64,000 bases of DNA. Origin: Hydrogenovibrio sp965140365. Lineage in GTDB: Bacteria > Pseudomonadota > Gammaproteobacteria > Thiomicrospirales > Thiomicrospiraceae. The notes below the pieces were generated by a model. The model worked only from the letters and a program-made list of their open reading frames with translations, was not told the DNA's origin and made no database searches. The DNA lies in the NCBI GenBank assembly GCA_965140365.1, contig OZ223196.1, one strand, 5' to 3'. A program made the translations under genes and the position numbers. Below, piece by piece: positions 52,392 to 60,540 of the stretch (within the stretch, counting starts at the first letter, position 1; each line of letters opens with the position of its first letter).

Positions 52392-52504
52392 AACAGCATC
52401 CTTATTTTTTACTTAATTCTTATGTTTGTCTAAATTAAAATTGAAAAAGAGATTATCTGCATTTTGTCAAAACTCCCTTTCAAAGCCTAATATCATACAC
52501 TATC

Positions 52505-52517
52505 TGTCAAGCTGACA
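52505..52517. promoter_or_regulatory. candidate operator (inverted repeat) upstream of the TetR gene
   Basis: TGTCA-AGC-TGACA, a perfect 5-3-5 inverted repeat in the gap between the TetR gene and the YjdF-like gene. Only position and symmetry support it. Confidence 0.3.
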
Positions 52518-52531
52518 TGAATTCAAAGCAC

Positions 52532-53128
52532 TTATCCTAGGGCTCGAATCTGCTTATTCTGCCAACCAGCCAACAGCGTGACAGCGACAAACGCTCCCAG
52601 TAATGCAAAGCCCATATCGGATTGGGTATCCCAGACATAGCCTTGTGTTCCGAGAAAGGCTTCAGCGGCTTGTTCACTCAACAAAGCCACCCACCATTCA
52701 ATCAATTCGTAAAAAGCACTCAACGCCAGTGCAAAACACATCACCAGAAAATTTAACCAGGCCTGGCCATTCACAATCGCCTTTCGTAGCAGAATTTCAC
52801 GCGCAATCAACGCCGGCACCAAGCCCTGCAAGAAATGCCCTAACTTATCGAAATTATTGCGCCCCTGCCCCAACTCTTGTGCCAACCAGTCAAACAACGG
52901 CACTTCAGCATAGGTGTAATGGGCGCCGACAAACAACACCACCATATGCGCCAGAATCAGCCCATACAACATGGGCGTTAAACGAAACGCCTGGTAAGTG
53001 GCGGCCAACACCGCCGCCCCAATCAAAGCGGGCAACGCTTCCAACCACCAGATCACCGTATCTTTTGCGCCGATGGCCGACCACAGCATGACACCGAAAA
53101 AGACCACTCCCCATAGGGCTTTCCACAT
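52532..53128 (-). CDS. YjdF/DUF2238-family inner-membrane protein
   Basis: A 198-residue membrane protein with about six helices and the family motif GRNNFDKLGHFLQGLVPALI, plus SAFYELIEWWVALLSEQAAE and GYVWDTQSDMGFALLGA. The function is unknown. The ATG at 53128 has GGAG eight bases upstream; the TTG two codons earlier is too close to it. It is 29 bp after the peptide-binding lipoprotein gene and may be in the same transcript. Confidence 0.8.
   Translation of the reverse strand: MWKALWGVVFFGVMLWSAIGAKDTVIWWLEALPALIGAAVLAATYQAFRLTPMLYGLILAHMVVLFVGAHYTYAEVPLFDWLAQELGQGRNNFDKLGHFLQGLVPALIAREILLRKAIVNGQAWLNFLVMCFALALSAFYELIEWWVALLSEQAAEAFLGTQGYVWDTQSDMGFALLGAFVAVTLLAGWQNKQIRALG
52757..52766. repeat. 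iterated palindrome, copy 14
   Basis: Inside the yjdF-like gene, read as Gln-Ala-Trp. Confidence 0.85.
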
Positions 53129-53157
53129 GACCAAACTCCTGTTGGTTTATCCAGCGG

Positions 53158-54675
53158 CTAGCCGCTGACGGATTTTGTCACATCCAACAAACCGTCAAAA
53201 CGGCCATCGGCATACATTCGATAACCACGAACCTGGGGACGCATGACCGCATACTGATCTTCATACCATAACGGCATCACGGCCAACGTTTCTTGCAAAT
53301 GCACTTGCAGCTCACGATACAGTTCCGCTTGTTTTGCCAAGGATTCGGTCTCACCCGCTTCGCGAATCAAACGGTCGGCTTCGGCATTACGATAACGCCC
53401 GCGGTTGGCCCCTTTCGGCGGAATCGCATCGCTGTCAAACACATACTGAAAAATGTCCGGGCTTTTCACCCCAACCCACGCCAGACTGTACAATTGAAAA
53501 CGGCCTTGTTTAATGTCGTTGTAGAAGGTGCCCCAATCATAGCTTTGCACCTTCAAATGAATGCCCACTTCCCGCAATTGCGACTGATAAATCGTCGCCA
53601 AACGAATCCGCGTCGGGTCGGACGATGTTTTATAGCTGAATTCCAACATTCCGTCGGAATTCACCAGGCCTGGGTGTTTTTGTTTCACCGCCTCAACCAA
53701 GGCCCGCGCTTTATCGGGACGATAATCAAAACCATGCAACCCCGGCACGCCACACCAATGTTCCGGTACCAACAAACCGCCAGCCAAACGGGCATGACCA
53801 CTGAAAACACTGTCGATAATCGCTTGGCGATCAATCCCATAAGCCAGGGCCTGGCGCACTTCCAGTTGCGATAATAATGGGTCTTCAAAATTGAAACCAA
53901 CATACCCGAAACTGGTGCCGCTATGCCACAACACCTTCAAGTCGTCACGCTCATCACAATAATGCACCAATTCCGGCGATAAATCGTTTTGAATGATATC
54001 CAGCTCACCCTTACGCAACTTTAAAACTCGAACCGTGGCGTCTTTGACCGGCATAAACACCAATTGCATTTTATCCGGACGTTCCAGGACCAGTCGCTGC
54101 TCAGTCATGGACACAAAACGACACGGGCCGGAACCAACAGGCGACAACTGAAACGGGTGATCGGCTTCAATCAACGATTTCGGCAAAATGCCAATGACCA
54201 AGCGCCCCACAAATAGCGCATCCGGCCGAGCCAGTTTGAACTCAACTTCCGAATCGCTCAACACCTCAATGGATTGAACATGCTTGAGCGAACCGCGGTG
54301 CGGCGAACCAAACCCCTCGTTCAAAACCGAACGATAGGTGGCCGCGACGTCTTCCGCGGTCAGACTTTCGCCGTTATGAAACTTAGGGAATTCGATTAAG
54401 GTGAATCGGTAATGCGTGGGGGAAAGCGCTTGCCACCTGGCCAATTCCGGCACCGGTTCAAACGCTTGGTTGAAGTCGATTAATTGACGATAGATTAACC
54501 GGTTCACACGGCTGGACAAAGCATCGGTGGCTTTGCGGGGGTCCAACATACGCGGTCGGCTGGTAACGCCGAAACGAATGGCTGCCGCATCCGTTGAAGG
54601 CGATGAACAGGCCGTTAAAAAAGGCGCACTCGCCGAAACGGCCGCCCATTGAAACAATTGGCGACGGCTAAACAT
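53158..54675 (-). CDS. ABC transporter peptide-binding lipoprotein (SBP family 5)
   Basis: A 505-residue solute-binding protein for peptides or similar. The N-terminus MFSRRQLFQWAAVSASAPFL has a twin-arginine pair and ends in the lipobox LTAC, so it could be a Tat-exported lipoprotein. The body has FGVTSRPRMLDPRKATDALS, FHNGESLTAEDVAATY and QALAYGIDRQAIIDSVFSG, hallmarks of the DppA/OppA group. It is the partner of the DppBC-like permeases 2-5 kb downstream on the same strand. A palindrome copy is read as Pro-Gly-Leu. Confidence 0.9.
   Translation of the reverse strand: MFSRRQLFQWAAVSASAPFLTACSSPSTDAAAIRFGVTSRPRMLDPRKATDALSSRVNRLIYRQLIDFNQAFEPVPELARWQALSPTHYRFTLIEFPKFHNGESLTAEDVAATYRSVLNEGFGSPHRGSLKHVQSIEVLSDSEVEFKLARPDALFVGRLVIGILPKSLIEADHPFQLSPVGSGPCRFVSMTEQRLVLERPDKMQLVFMPVKDATVRVLKLRKGELDIIQNDLSPELVHYCDERDDLKVLWHSGTSFGYVGFNFEDPLLSQLEVRQALAYGIDRQAIIDSVFSGHARLAGGLLVPEHWCGVPGLHGFDYRPDKARALVEAVKQKHPGLVNSDGMLEFSYKTSSDPTRIRLATIYQSQLREVGIHLKVQSYDWGTFYNDIKQGRFQLYSLAWVGVKSPDIFQYVFDSDAIPPKGANRGRYRNAEADRLIREAGETESLAKQAELYRELQVHLQETLAVMPLWYEDQYAVMRPQVRGYRMYADGRFDGLLDVTKSVSG
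53664..53673. repeat. iterated palindrome, copy 15
   Basis: Inside the peptide-binding protein gene, read as Pro-Gly-Leu. Confidence 0.85.
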
Positions 54676-54738
54676 TCCGTCGCCAGCCTGACAAAAAATA
54701 CGATTTTACCGTCATAAAAGCCACGTCATGAAAACCGC

Positions 54739-56127
54739 TTACGGATCAAGCGGATCTAACTTCGGCATTTTCTCATCGGTTGGGTTAGACAACACCTGAT
54801 CGAACTTATCAAGTTTATCCGGTGTCAGAGAGCCTGCAGCGGCTTCCAGCTTCAAACGACTCAAAACCACATTATGCAATGACTCGGCCAAGTTCCGTCG
54901 CGCCTGAAACATATTGGTTCGAGCCGTCAAAACTTCCAGCAGGTTTTTCAAGCCCACTTTATACCCTTCTTCCGCCGCTTCCAAGAAAGCATCATTGGAT
55001 TGCACCGCCGCGCGGTTGGCCGTGACCAATTCCATACCACGAATGACATTACGCACCTGGATACGAGCATCCAGACGCGCCGTTTCGCGGGCATCACGCA
55101 ACCCGGCGGTTGCCGCTTTGTAGTTGGAACGCGCTTGCGCGACCTGAGACATAGTGCCCCCACCGGAATACAACGGCCAAGAAGCATTCACACCGATTGT
55201 TAAATCGTTACGATCTTTATATTGTGAACCAGTGCCTGATGGAGAATCGATGTAGTTGTAGTTGCGATACCCGGCACTTAGCCCGATATCCGGCCAATAA
55301 CCGGACTTTTGCACTTCCACCTCTTCAGAAGCGACATTGCTGGCTTCTTCCTGTTGAAGTACCGTCAAATTCTGATCCTGGGCTTTCATTTCCCACTCGT
55401 CGAGATTTAAAGTCTGAGAAGGCAGCTTGGTATTCAATGAAATGACTTTCAATTCATGTACCGATTTGCCTGTCAACTTCATCAGCTCGTCATAAGTCAC
55501 GTCCAGGTTATTCTGAGCCGTGATGCGATCGGAGGTTGATAAATCGTAACTCGACTTGGCCTGCAGTACATCGGTCTTACTGGCTAACCCCACTTCAGCA
55601 GAGGCCTTGGCTCTTTCCCACTGCGTTTTATCGGCTTCTTCTTTAGCTTGGGCCAACGTCAAATCTTCTTGCGCCAATACCACCTTAAAATAAGCGTCTG
55701 CAACACGCACAATCAAGTCCTGCTCAGCAAACTTCATTTGGTATTCCGCTTGTTTTAATTGATAGTCCGCTTGCGAATACAACGACCAATAAGAATGGTT
55801 GTAAATCGATTGATTCAAGGTCAATCCGATTTCGCCCGTCGTCACATCAGCATTATCAATGTCACTGTCCACCTTATTGAGGCCACCATCAACCGAAACT
55901 TGCGGCAGCAAAGGGGCTTTTGCAATATCCACTACCTGCTGGTTGGCTTGATAGCTGGCACGGGCTTGTGCCAGTTTGGCGTCGTGCAACACCGCCATTT
56001 GATAAATATCCACCAGGCCTGGTGCAGACCAAGCCGTCGTAGAAGCCATTAACAAAGCCGCCGCCAAAGGCTTCAATAATACGTTTTTTCGCACTTTCTC
56101 AGCATGCGGTTCAGATGTTCTTTTCAT
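54739..56127 (-). CDS. tolC: TolC family outer membrane channel
   Basis: A 462-residue outer-membrane efflux duct. The signal peptide ends TTAWSA, followed by the two OEP repeats: APLLPQVSVDGG and TLNQSIYNHSYWSLYSQADY in the first half, WPDIGLSAGYRNYNYI and ASWPLYSGGGTMSQVAQARS in the second, with the coiled-coil stretches between. It works with periplasmic adaptors and inner-membrane pumps, none encoded here. The ATG at 56127 has GGAG at five bases and overlaps the CYTH gene by 17 bp; a GTG two codons earlier is less likely. Confidence 0.92.
   Translation of the reverse strand: MKRTSEPHAEKVRKNVLLKPLAAALLMASTTAWSAPGLVDIYQMAVLHDAKLAQARASYQANQQVVDIAKAPLLPQVSVDGGLNKVDSDIDNADVTTGEIGLTLNQSIYNHSYWSLYSQADYQLKQAEYQMKFAEQDLIVRVADAYFKVVLAQEDLTLAQAKEEADKTQWERAKASAEVGLASKTDVLQAKSSYDLSTSDRITAQNNLDVTYDELMKLTGKSVHELKVISLNTKLPSQTLNLDEWEMKAQDQNLTVLQQEEASNVASEEVEVQKSGYWPDIGLSAGYRNYNYIDSPSGTGSQYKDRNDLTIGVNASWPLYSGGGTMSQVAQARSNYKAATAGLRDARETARLDARIQVRNVIRGMELVTANRAAVQSNDAFLEAAEEGYKVGLKNLLEVLTARTNMFQARRNLAESLHNVVLSRLKLEAAAGSLTPDKLDKFDQVLSNPTDEKMPKLDPLDP
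56011..56024. repeat. iterated palindrome, copy 16, 14 bp
   Basis: CACCAGGCCTGGTG inside tolC just after the signal peptide region, read as Pro-Gly-Leu. Confidence 0.85.
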
Positions 56128-56611
56128 TATCACTCCAGTTGCAATAAGGCCGTTGGCTTAAACTAATATTGTAATATCGTGGGAGTTCGGTCACTTCTTT
56201 CCCGACCCACTCCGGCAGTTCCAGCGCTTCATCTTCCGACGACAGCTCAACTTCTGCCACAATCAAACCGTTATTATCGCCTAAAAAACGATCGATTTCC
56301 CAAATATGTGACTTAAATGTAACATAATATCGAATTTTTTCAATCACCGGACCGACACAAAGTGTCTTAAGCATTTTTTTCGCATCATCCACATCAATGG
56401 AGTACTCGTACTCGTCGCGACTCAGCCCAATTTCCAGGCTCTTGATATTGATATTCGCTTCCTGCCCTTCCAAACGAATGCGCACCGAGCTTTTACTGCC
56501 CGTCTGCTGGATGTCGTTTAAATAGCCCTGTGCAAAATGCACTTCTTTATCGGCTTGGGCCATCCAAGCCTCACCTTCAACCAAAAACTTACGTTCAATC
56601 TCTCTTGCCAT
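56111..56611 (-). CDS. CYTH-domain protein (triphosphate tunnel enzyme)
   Basis: A 166-residue single-domain CYTH protein. REIERKF at the start is the ExExK motif that binds the triphosphate, and the alternating charged strands (SVRIRLEGQEANINIKSLE, WEIDRFLGDNNGLIVAEVEL) line the tunnel. Family members hydrolyse inorganic triphosphate or thiamine triphosphate; class IV adenylate cyclases share the fold. I favour a triphosphatase but cannot exclude a cyclase. The gene overlaps the tolC start, so it is co-transcribed. Confidence 0.85.
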   Translation of the reverse strand: MAREIERKFLVEGEAWMAQADKEVHFAQGYLNDIQQTGSKSSVRIRLEGQEANINIKSLEIGLSRDEYEYSIDVDDAKKMLKTLCVGPVIEKIRYYVTFKSHIWEIDRFLGDNNGLIVAEVELSSEDEALELPEWVGKEVTELPRYYNISLSQRPYCNWSDNEKNI

Positions 56612-56632
56612 TTCGTGTCTTTTTTAATTATT

Positions 56633-56665
56633 GAGAGCTTTGCGCCCCACTCATGCAAAGCTCTC
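56633..56665. repeat. 33-bp remnant of the 160-bp element (copy D)
   Basis: Only the two ends remain: GAGAGCTTTGC and GCAAAGCTCTC form an 11-bp stem around an 11-nt loop. The right half, from CCCCACTCATGC onward, is the exact complement of the left end of copy B. It lies between cysM and the CYTH gene. Confidence 0.8.
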
Positions 56666-56673
56666 TTATTGTT

Positions 56674-57597
56674 TTAAGCGCCGGGCGCATTATGATGCGT
56701 CACTTTCCCTTCGGAAAACACATTGGTGGATAAATAACGGTCGCCGCGGTCACACACAATCGTCACAATGGTCGCATTTTCCGTTTCTCGTGCAATTTGC
56801 AAAGCCGCCGCCATCGCGCCCCCCGAAGACACCCCGGCAAAAATACCTTCTTGAACCGCCATGGCACGCATGGTGTCTTCCGCCAATGTCTGAGACATAT
56901 CAATCACCCGATCAATGCGCCGGTCATCGTAAATGGCGGGTAAATATTCTTTCGGCCAGCGACGGATACCCGGAATCGATGAACCTTCCGTGGGCTGAAC
57001 ACCGACTATCTGCACCGCACCGGACTGTTCTTTTAAATACATAGACGTCCCCATAATCGTGCCCGTGGTCCCCATCGCGCTGACGAAATGCGTGATGTCG
57101 CCATTCGTTCCATGCCAGATTTCCGGGCCGGTGGAATGGTAGTGCGCCATTGGGTTATCCGGGTTCGCAAATTGATCCAACACAAACCCATCGCCCGCGG
57201 TTTGCATGGTTTTCGCTAAATCCCGTGCGCCTTCCATACCGGTTTCTTTCGATACCAGAATCAGTTCGGCGCCGTAAGCGGCCATCGAAGCGCGGCGCTC
57301 CATCGACATATTGTCCGGCATAATCAATTTCAAACGGTACCCCATCAGGGCCGAAGCCATGGCCAACGCAATACCGGTATTACCGCTGGTGGCTTCAATC
57401 AACGTGTCTCCCGGTTGAATGTCACCGCGCTTCTCCGCCTGACGAATCATATTGACGGCCGGACGATCTTTCACGGAACCCGCCGGGTTGTTCCCTTCCA
57501 ACTTCGCCAGAACCACACTGTTCGTGTCCGGGTGTACCAATCGTTGTACCCGCACCATAGGCGTATTGCCCACTGTATCCATTAAGGTCTTATACAT
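56674..57597 (-). CDS. cysM: cysteine synthase B
   Basis: A PLP enzyme making cysteine (or S-sulfocysteine from thiosulfate) from O-acetylserine. The Schiff-base Lys is in GNNPAGSVKDRPA; the phosphate loop is EATSGNTGIALAM; SSGGAMAAAL is near the C-terminus. 307 residues, nearer CysM (303) than CysK (323). The ATG at 57597 has AGGAAG five bases upstream; the in-frame extension to 57705 runs through an inserted element. Thiosulfate use would suit a sulfur oxidiser (inference). Confidence 0.93.
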   Translation of the reverse strand: MYKTLMDTVGNTPMVRVQRLVHPDTNSVVLAKLEGNNPAGSVKDRPAVNMIRQAEKRGDIQPGDTLIEATSGNTGIALAMASALMGYRLKLIMPDNMSMERRASMAAYGAELILVSKETGMEGARDLAKTMQTAGDGFVLDQFANPDNPMAHYHSTGPEIWHGTNGDITHFVSAMGTTGTIMGTSMYLKEQSGAVQIVGVQPTEGSSIPGIRRWPKEYLPAIYDDRRIDRVIDMSQTLAEDTMRAMAVQEGIFAGVSSGGAMAAALQIARETENATIVTIVCDRGDRYLSTNVFSEGKVTHHNAPGA

Positions 57598-57616
57598 TGT
57601 TTCTTCCTTAAGATAA

Positions 57617-57879
57617 GGAACCTCTGATTGAATCGGTTTGGCTTCTGGCAACGCCAAGTTTTCCAGATCAAGGCGTGAAGTTGCAGCAATGTCTAGACCT
57701 TGCAAAACTTCACAACGCGGAGCTGAAAAAATTGGCTAAGCCCCTTCGGGCGGGGCTTAAAGCCCACTTCTTCGTTGTTGTGGCTCTTGACCTTAAAATG
57801 ACTAAGGTCGGCGAGCCACGCCTAAAATAAGCAGGCTTTAAGTCCCGCAGAAGCTCAAACCGATTCAATCAGAAGTTCC
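57617..57879. mobile_element. 263-bp MITE-like element with terminal inverted repeats and ATAA target duplication
   Basis: The left end GGAACCTCTGATTGAATCGG (continuing to 57647) is matched inverted by 57848-57879 with one mismatch and one indel over about 32 bp. ATAA flanks both ends (57613-57616 and 57880-57883), a clean 4-bp duplication. The interior folds: AAGCCCC/GGGGCTT, GTGGCTC/GAGCCAC and GACCTTA/TAAGGTC. It encodes no transposase. It lies between the UbiA-type gene and cysM; its right end carries the UbiA stop codon. Confidence 0.85.
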
Positions 57880-58777
57880 ATAAGCCTTGATAGAGGCCAA
57901 TCGCAATCAAAACCGGCATCGTCAACACCACCCCCACATTGATTCCCAACGCAGGGGTCAATTGTATTAAATCCTGAGCAGGCGTGCGTAATTTCTGCCA
58001 TAAGGGCACCACCAAAATCAACGATAAAAAGCCGAAAGCCGCTTGATAGGGCAACCAACCGTCAATAATCAAATACGCCAACGCCAAATAACTCAGTACC
58101 AGAAAGCTTTTAAAAACACGCAAGCCCCCTTTTCGGCCCAACCGCATAATGATATTAAACCGCCCCATACGCCGGTCGGCTTCTTCATCCGGGAACTGAT
58201 TCAGCAACAGCAAATTGTTGACCAACAAAAATGGAATCCACGACACCCAAAACGCCAACCAGCTGAATTCCCCGGTCAGTACCATAACCCCGCCCACGAC
58301 CATAAAGGGGCCAAATGCCAGGCCTGGCGCAATCAGACACAACCAAGGGTAGCGCGTGATGTGCGAGGTATAAGTGACAATCAACACCACACCAAGTAGC
58401 CCCAACGGCAAAATGGACCCACCACGCAAATAGACAAAAAAACCGCCAAGACTGATAACCATCCCTAAAAAGAAATACCCGGCGGCGGCCACCGACTCCG
58501 CCGCTTGCGGGTTGGACGGCAAACCACCACTGCCGCCACTGAACGGCGTTTTGTCCGTTTGCAAGTCCAAACCGGATTCAAAATCTTCGAATTCATTGAG
58601 TAGATTGACGCTCAAATGCGCGGCCAAGGCTGCGATACAAATCAAAAAGAATAAGGGACCGGACCATTCAAACCCTTCGTAGGTCGCAATGCCCGACACC
58701 AACAGCATCATCGCCAGTGTCAACAATAAAAACGGCGGTCGCATGGCCTGAAAAACGGTCTTGGCATGCTTAAACAT
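57869..58777 (-). CDS. UbiA-type prenyltransferase (MenA-like)
   Basis: A 302-residue membrane prenyltransferase with about eight helices. The first Asp-rich motif is LLNEFEDFESGLDLQTDKTP and the second NNLLLLNQFPDEEADRRMGR, both close to MenA-type enzymes that prenylate an aromatic acid for quinone synthesis; the acceptor is not certain. The last two residues and the stop (Asn-Phe-TGA), and most of the preceding Trp codon, are supplied by the inserted 263-bp element; before insertion the protein would have ended about two codons after QGL. The start is ATG 58777 or GTG 58786, with no clear ribosome site. Confidence 0.82.
   Translation of the reverse strand: MFKHAKTVFQAMRPPFLLLTLAMMLLVSGIATYEGFEWSGPLFFLICIAALAAHLSVNLLNEFEDFESGLDLQTDKTPFSGGSGGLPSNPQAAESVAAAGYFFLGMVISLGGFFVYLRGGSILPLGLLGVVLIVTYTSHITRYPWLCLIAPGLAFGPFMVVGGVMVLTGEFSWLAFWVSWIPFLLVNNLLLLNQFPDEEADRRMGRFNIIMRLGRKGGLRVFKSFLVLSYLALAYLIIDGWLPYQAAFGFLSLILVVPLWQKLRTPAQDLIQLTPALGINVGVVLTMPVLIAIGLYQGLWNF
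58318..58327. repeat. iterated palindrome, copy 17
   Basis: Inside the ubiA-type gene, read as Pro-Gly-Leu. Confidence 0.85.
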
Positions 58778-58808
58778 CGATATCACGGAACAGTTAGCCT
58801 CATGTTGT

Positions 58809-59624
58809 TTAAGAGAGAGTCAAATAGCGATTTAAACGCTTTTCCCAACCGGGCAACCAGCGTTTTTCATTGTTATCTAACGGCGATAATTTTACCCGTA
58901 ACCGCAAACGCATTTTGGCCGATGTCACAAAATCGGGTAACGCCGTGGCTTCTGTGGCTTCCGGCATGGCGAGCAACACATCCACCAAGCCCCAGCCTTC
59001 GCCCAGATACCGCTCTTTGGCATTATGGCCGATGCCTTTAAAGTTAGCGTAATCAATCATCGCAAAAACGCCCTGCGGCGTTTGCGTTAATTGATTCACA
59101 TTATACGACAAATGCTGCTGCTGGGCGGATGTTAAGGTTGACCACAGCCTGTCCAATTCGGACACCAGGCGCTGAAAAATAAACTCGGCTTGTTCAGACT
59201 TGGAGGCCGCCAGCCATTGACGCAATTGGGTTAATCTCGGTTTTGACCAGGCCTGGTCAAAAGCCGAACGATTTGGCCAGGGCGGCTCGAACGGCGTCAG
59301 CTCTTGCAGCCATTCCGGTGCCGGTTGACGGGCAGACACAAACGCCACCATTTGCGGAAAGGTTTGTTCAAACGGGACCATCACGCCTTTCGGAATCCAA
59401 ATAAAATGCCCGATGCCGAATGACGGGAACGGCTCGTTCCGGCTCCAATAGGTGAGATATTTTGCATCGCCGCCGGTTTCATTTTGCTCAATTTGCTTCG
59501 CCACCCATTGATAGTCGATGCGTTGGTTCGACAATTGCAAATCGGCCGACTGAGCTGCCGTCAACCAGAACAATGCAATGCTGCCACTCAGCAACGGAAT
59601 GAAGTTTTTCAAAAGTCGTTTCAC
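58809..59624 (-). CDS. exported protein of unknown function
   Basis: 271 residues with a signal peptide (about 1-27, cleavage AAQSA-DL). The conserved-looking core is QIEQNETGGDAKYLTYW and PFPSFGIGHFIWIPKG, a Glu and a GIGHF arrangement that recalls lysozyme-like enzymes, but I cannot name a family and no catalytic role is shown. The start is GTG at 59624 with a weak ribosome site. A 22-bp perfect version of the iterated palindrome lies in the middle of the gene. Confidence 0.6.
   Translation of the reverse strand: MKRLLKNFIPLLSGSIALFWLTAAQSADLQLSNQRIDYQWVAKQIEQNETGGDAKYLTYWSRNEPFPSFGIGHFIWIPKGVMVPFEQTFPQMVAFVSARQPAPEWLQELTPFEPPWPNRSAFDQAWSKPRLTQLRQWLAASKSEQAEFIFQRLVSELDRLWSTLTSAQQQHLSYNVNQLTQTPQGVFAMIDYANFKGIGHNAKERYLGEGWGLVDVLLAMPEATEATALPDFVTSAKMRLRLRVKLSPLDNNEKRWLPGWEKRLNRYLTLS
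59241..59262. repeat. iterated palindrome, copy 18, extended to 22 bp
   Basis: TTTTGACCAGG followed by its complement, within a coding region (read as Gln-Ala-Trp). The longest copy inside a gene. Confidence 0.88.
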
Positions 59625-59679
59625 GGCATCATGTTCATCGGTTTTAACATCTCATTTTCGGTCGTTACGTCAATGGGCT

Positions 59680-60354
59680 TTATGCCATCGACGCCAGATA
59701 ACCACCTTCAACATTACGAATCATATTCTGGTACATACTCGGTAACTCCGGCACCACCGAATCGGTCACGCAATCCTGTGATAACAAGGCTTTCGACCAG
59801 GCCTGCATTTTCGGAAAACCATCCAAAAAATCGATGGAACAGACATTTTTCATCAGCGACAATCGCATAAAGAACGGCGCATAAGCGGCATCAATCAGGC
59901 AGAAATCTTCGCCATTGAAAAACGATTTACCGCTGTGAACGCTTTCCAGTCGCGCCAGCTTATCGTTGATTTCACCCCGGAAGGAGTCGAATGCAGCTTG
60001 GTCAGTGGCATGTGCCATTTTAAACTGCAGAATATTCAAGTCGTCACCAAACGTCATCCAAGCCCGGTTCATGGCTTTTTTGAGCGGGTCTTTCGGGTGT
60101 AAAGACGGCGGCGTCACTTCATCCACGTATTCTTGAATCACCATGGACTCGAACAACACTTCCTTCCCCACTTTCAGCACCGGCACTTTCCCCAACGGCG
60201 ACAAGCTCTCAAACCATTCCGGAGGATTGTTCAAGTCAATAAAGGTCAAATCAAAATCGACCTGTTTCTTTTTCAAAACGATCACTGCTCTTTGTACAAA
60301 CGGGCACAGTTTGAAACTGATTAATTCCATTTTTTCCGGTGTCGAGTTCGCCAT
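59680..60354 (-). CDS. glutathione S-transferase family protein
   Basis: A 224-residue GST with the thioredoxin-like N-terminal domain LISFKLCPFVQRAVIVLKKK, which has a Cys-Pro start like omega-class and SspA-type proteins, then PLGKVPVLKVGKEVLFESMV, and an all-helical C-terminal domain (about 90-220). The Cys suggests a thiol-transfer rather than classical conjugation activity. The substrate is unknown. The ATG at 60354 has AGGAG five bases upstream. Confidence 0.85.
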   Translation of the reverse strand: MANSTPEKMELISFKLCPFVQRAVIVLKKKQVDFDLTFIDLNNPPEWFESLSPLGKVPVLKVGKEVLFESMVIQEYVDEVTPPSLHPKDPLKKAMNRAWMTFGDDLNILQFKMAHATDQAAFDSFRGEINDKLARLESVHSGKSFFNGEDFCLIDAAYAPFFMRLSLMKNVCSIDFLDGFPKMQAWSKALLSQDCVTDSVVPELPSMYQNMIRNVEGGYLASMA

Positions 60355-60540
60355 GTTGTCTCCTGTGAAGAAATAATGATTTCCCATCATACAATTTCGG
60401 CGCCGCAGGTCAACCCAAGGCACCGGATCGGAGCGGTATTCGAAAGCAAGCCGCCGAAAAAGAGCGCCTAAGTATGAACTTAAACGCCTATCCTAAATGG
60501 AGGAGGATAAAAATCGGTATGCGCCCATGTACAGGGCATC

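Noticed and set aside
53850..53860. CCAGGGCCTGG as another copy of the iterated palindrome
   Set aside because: It has an extra G in the centre, so it is not the 10-bp word and was not counted.
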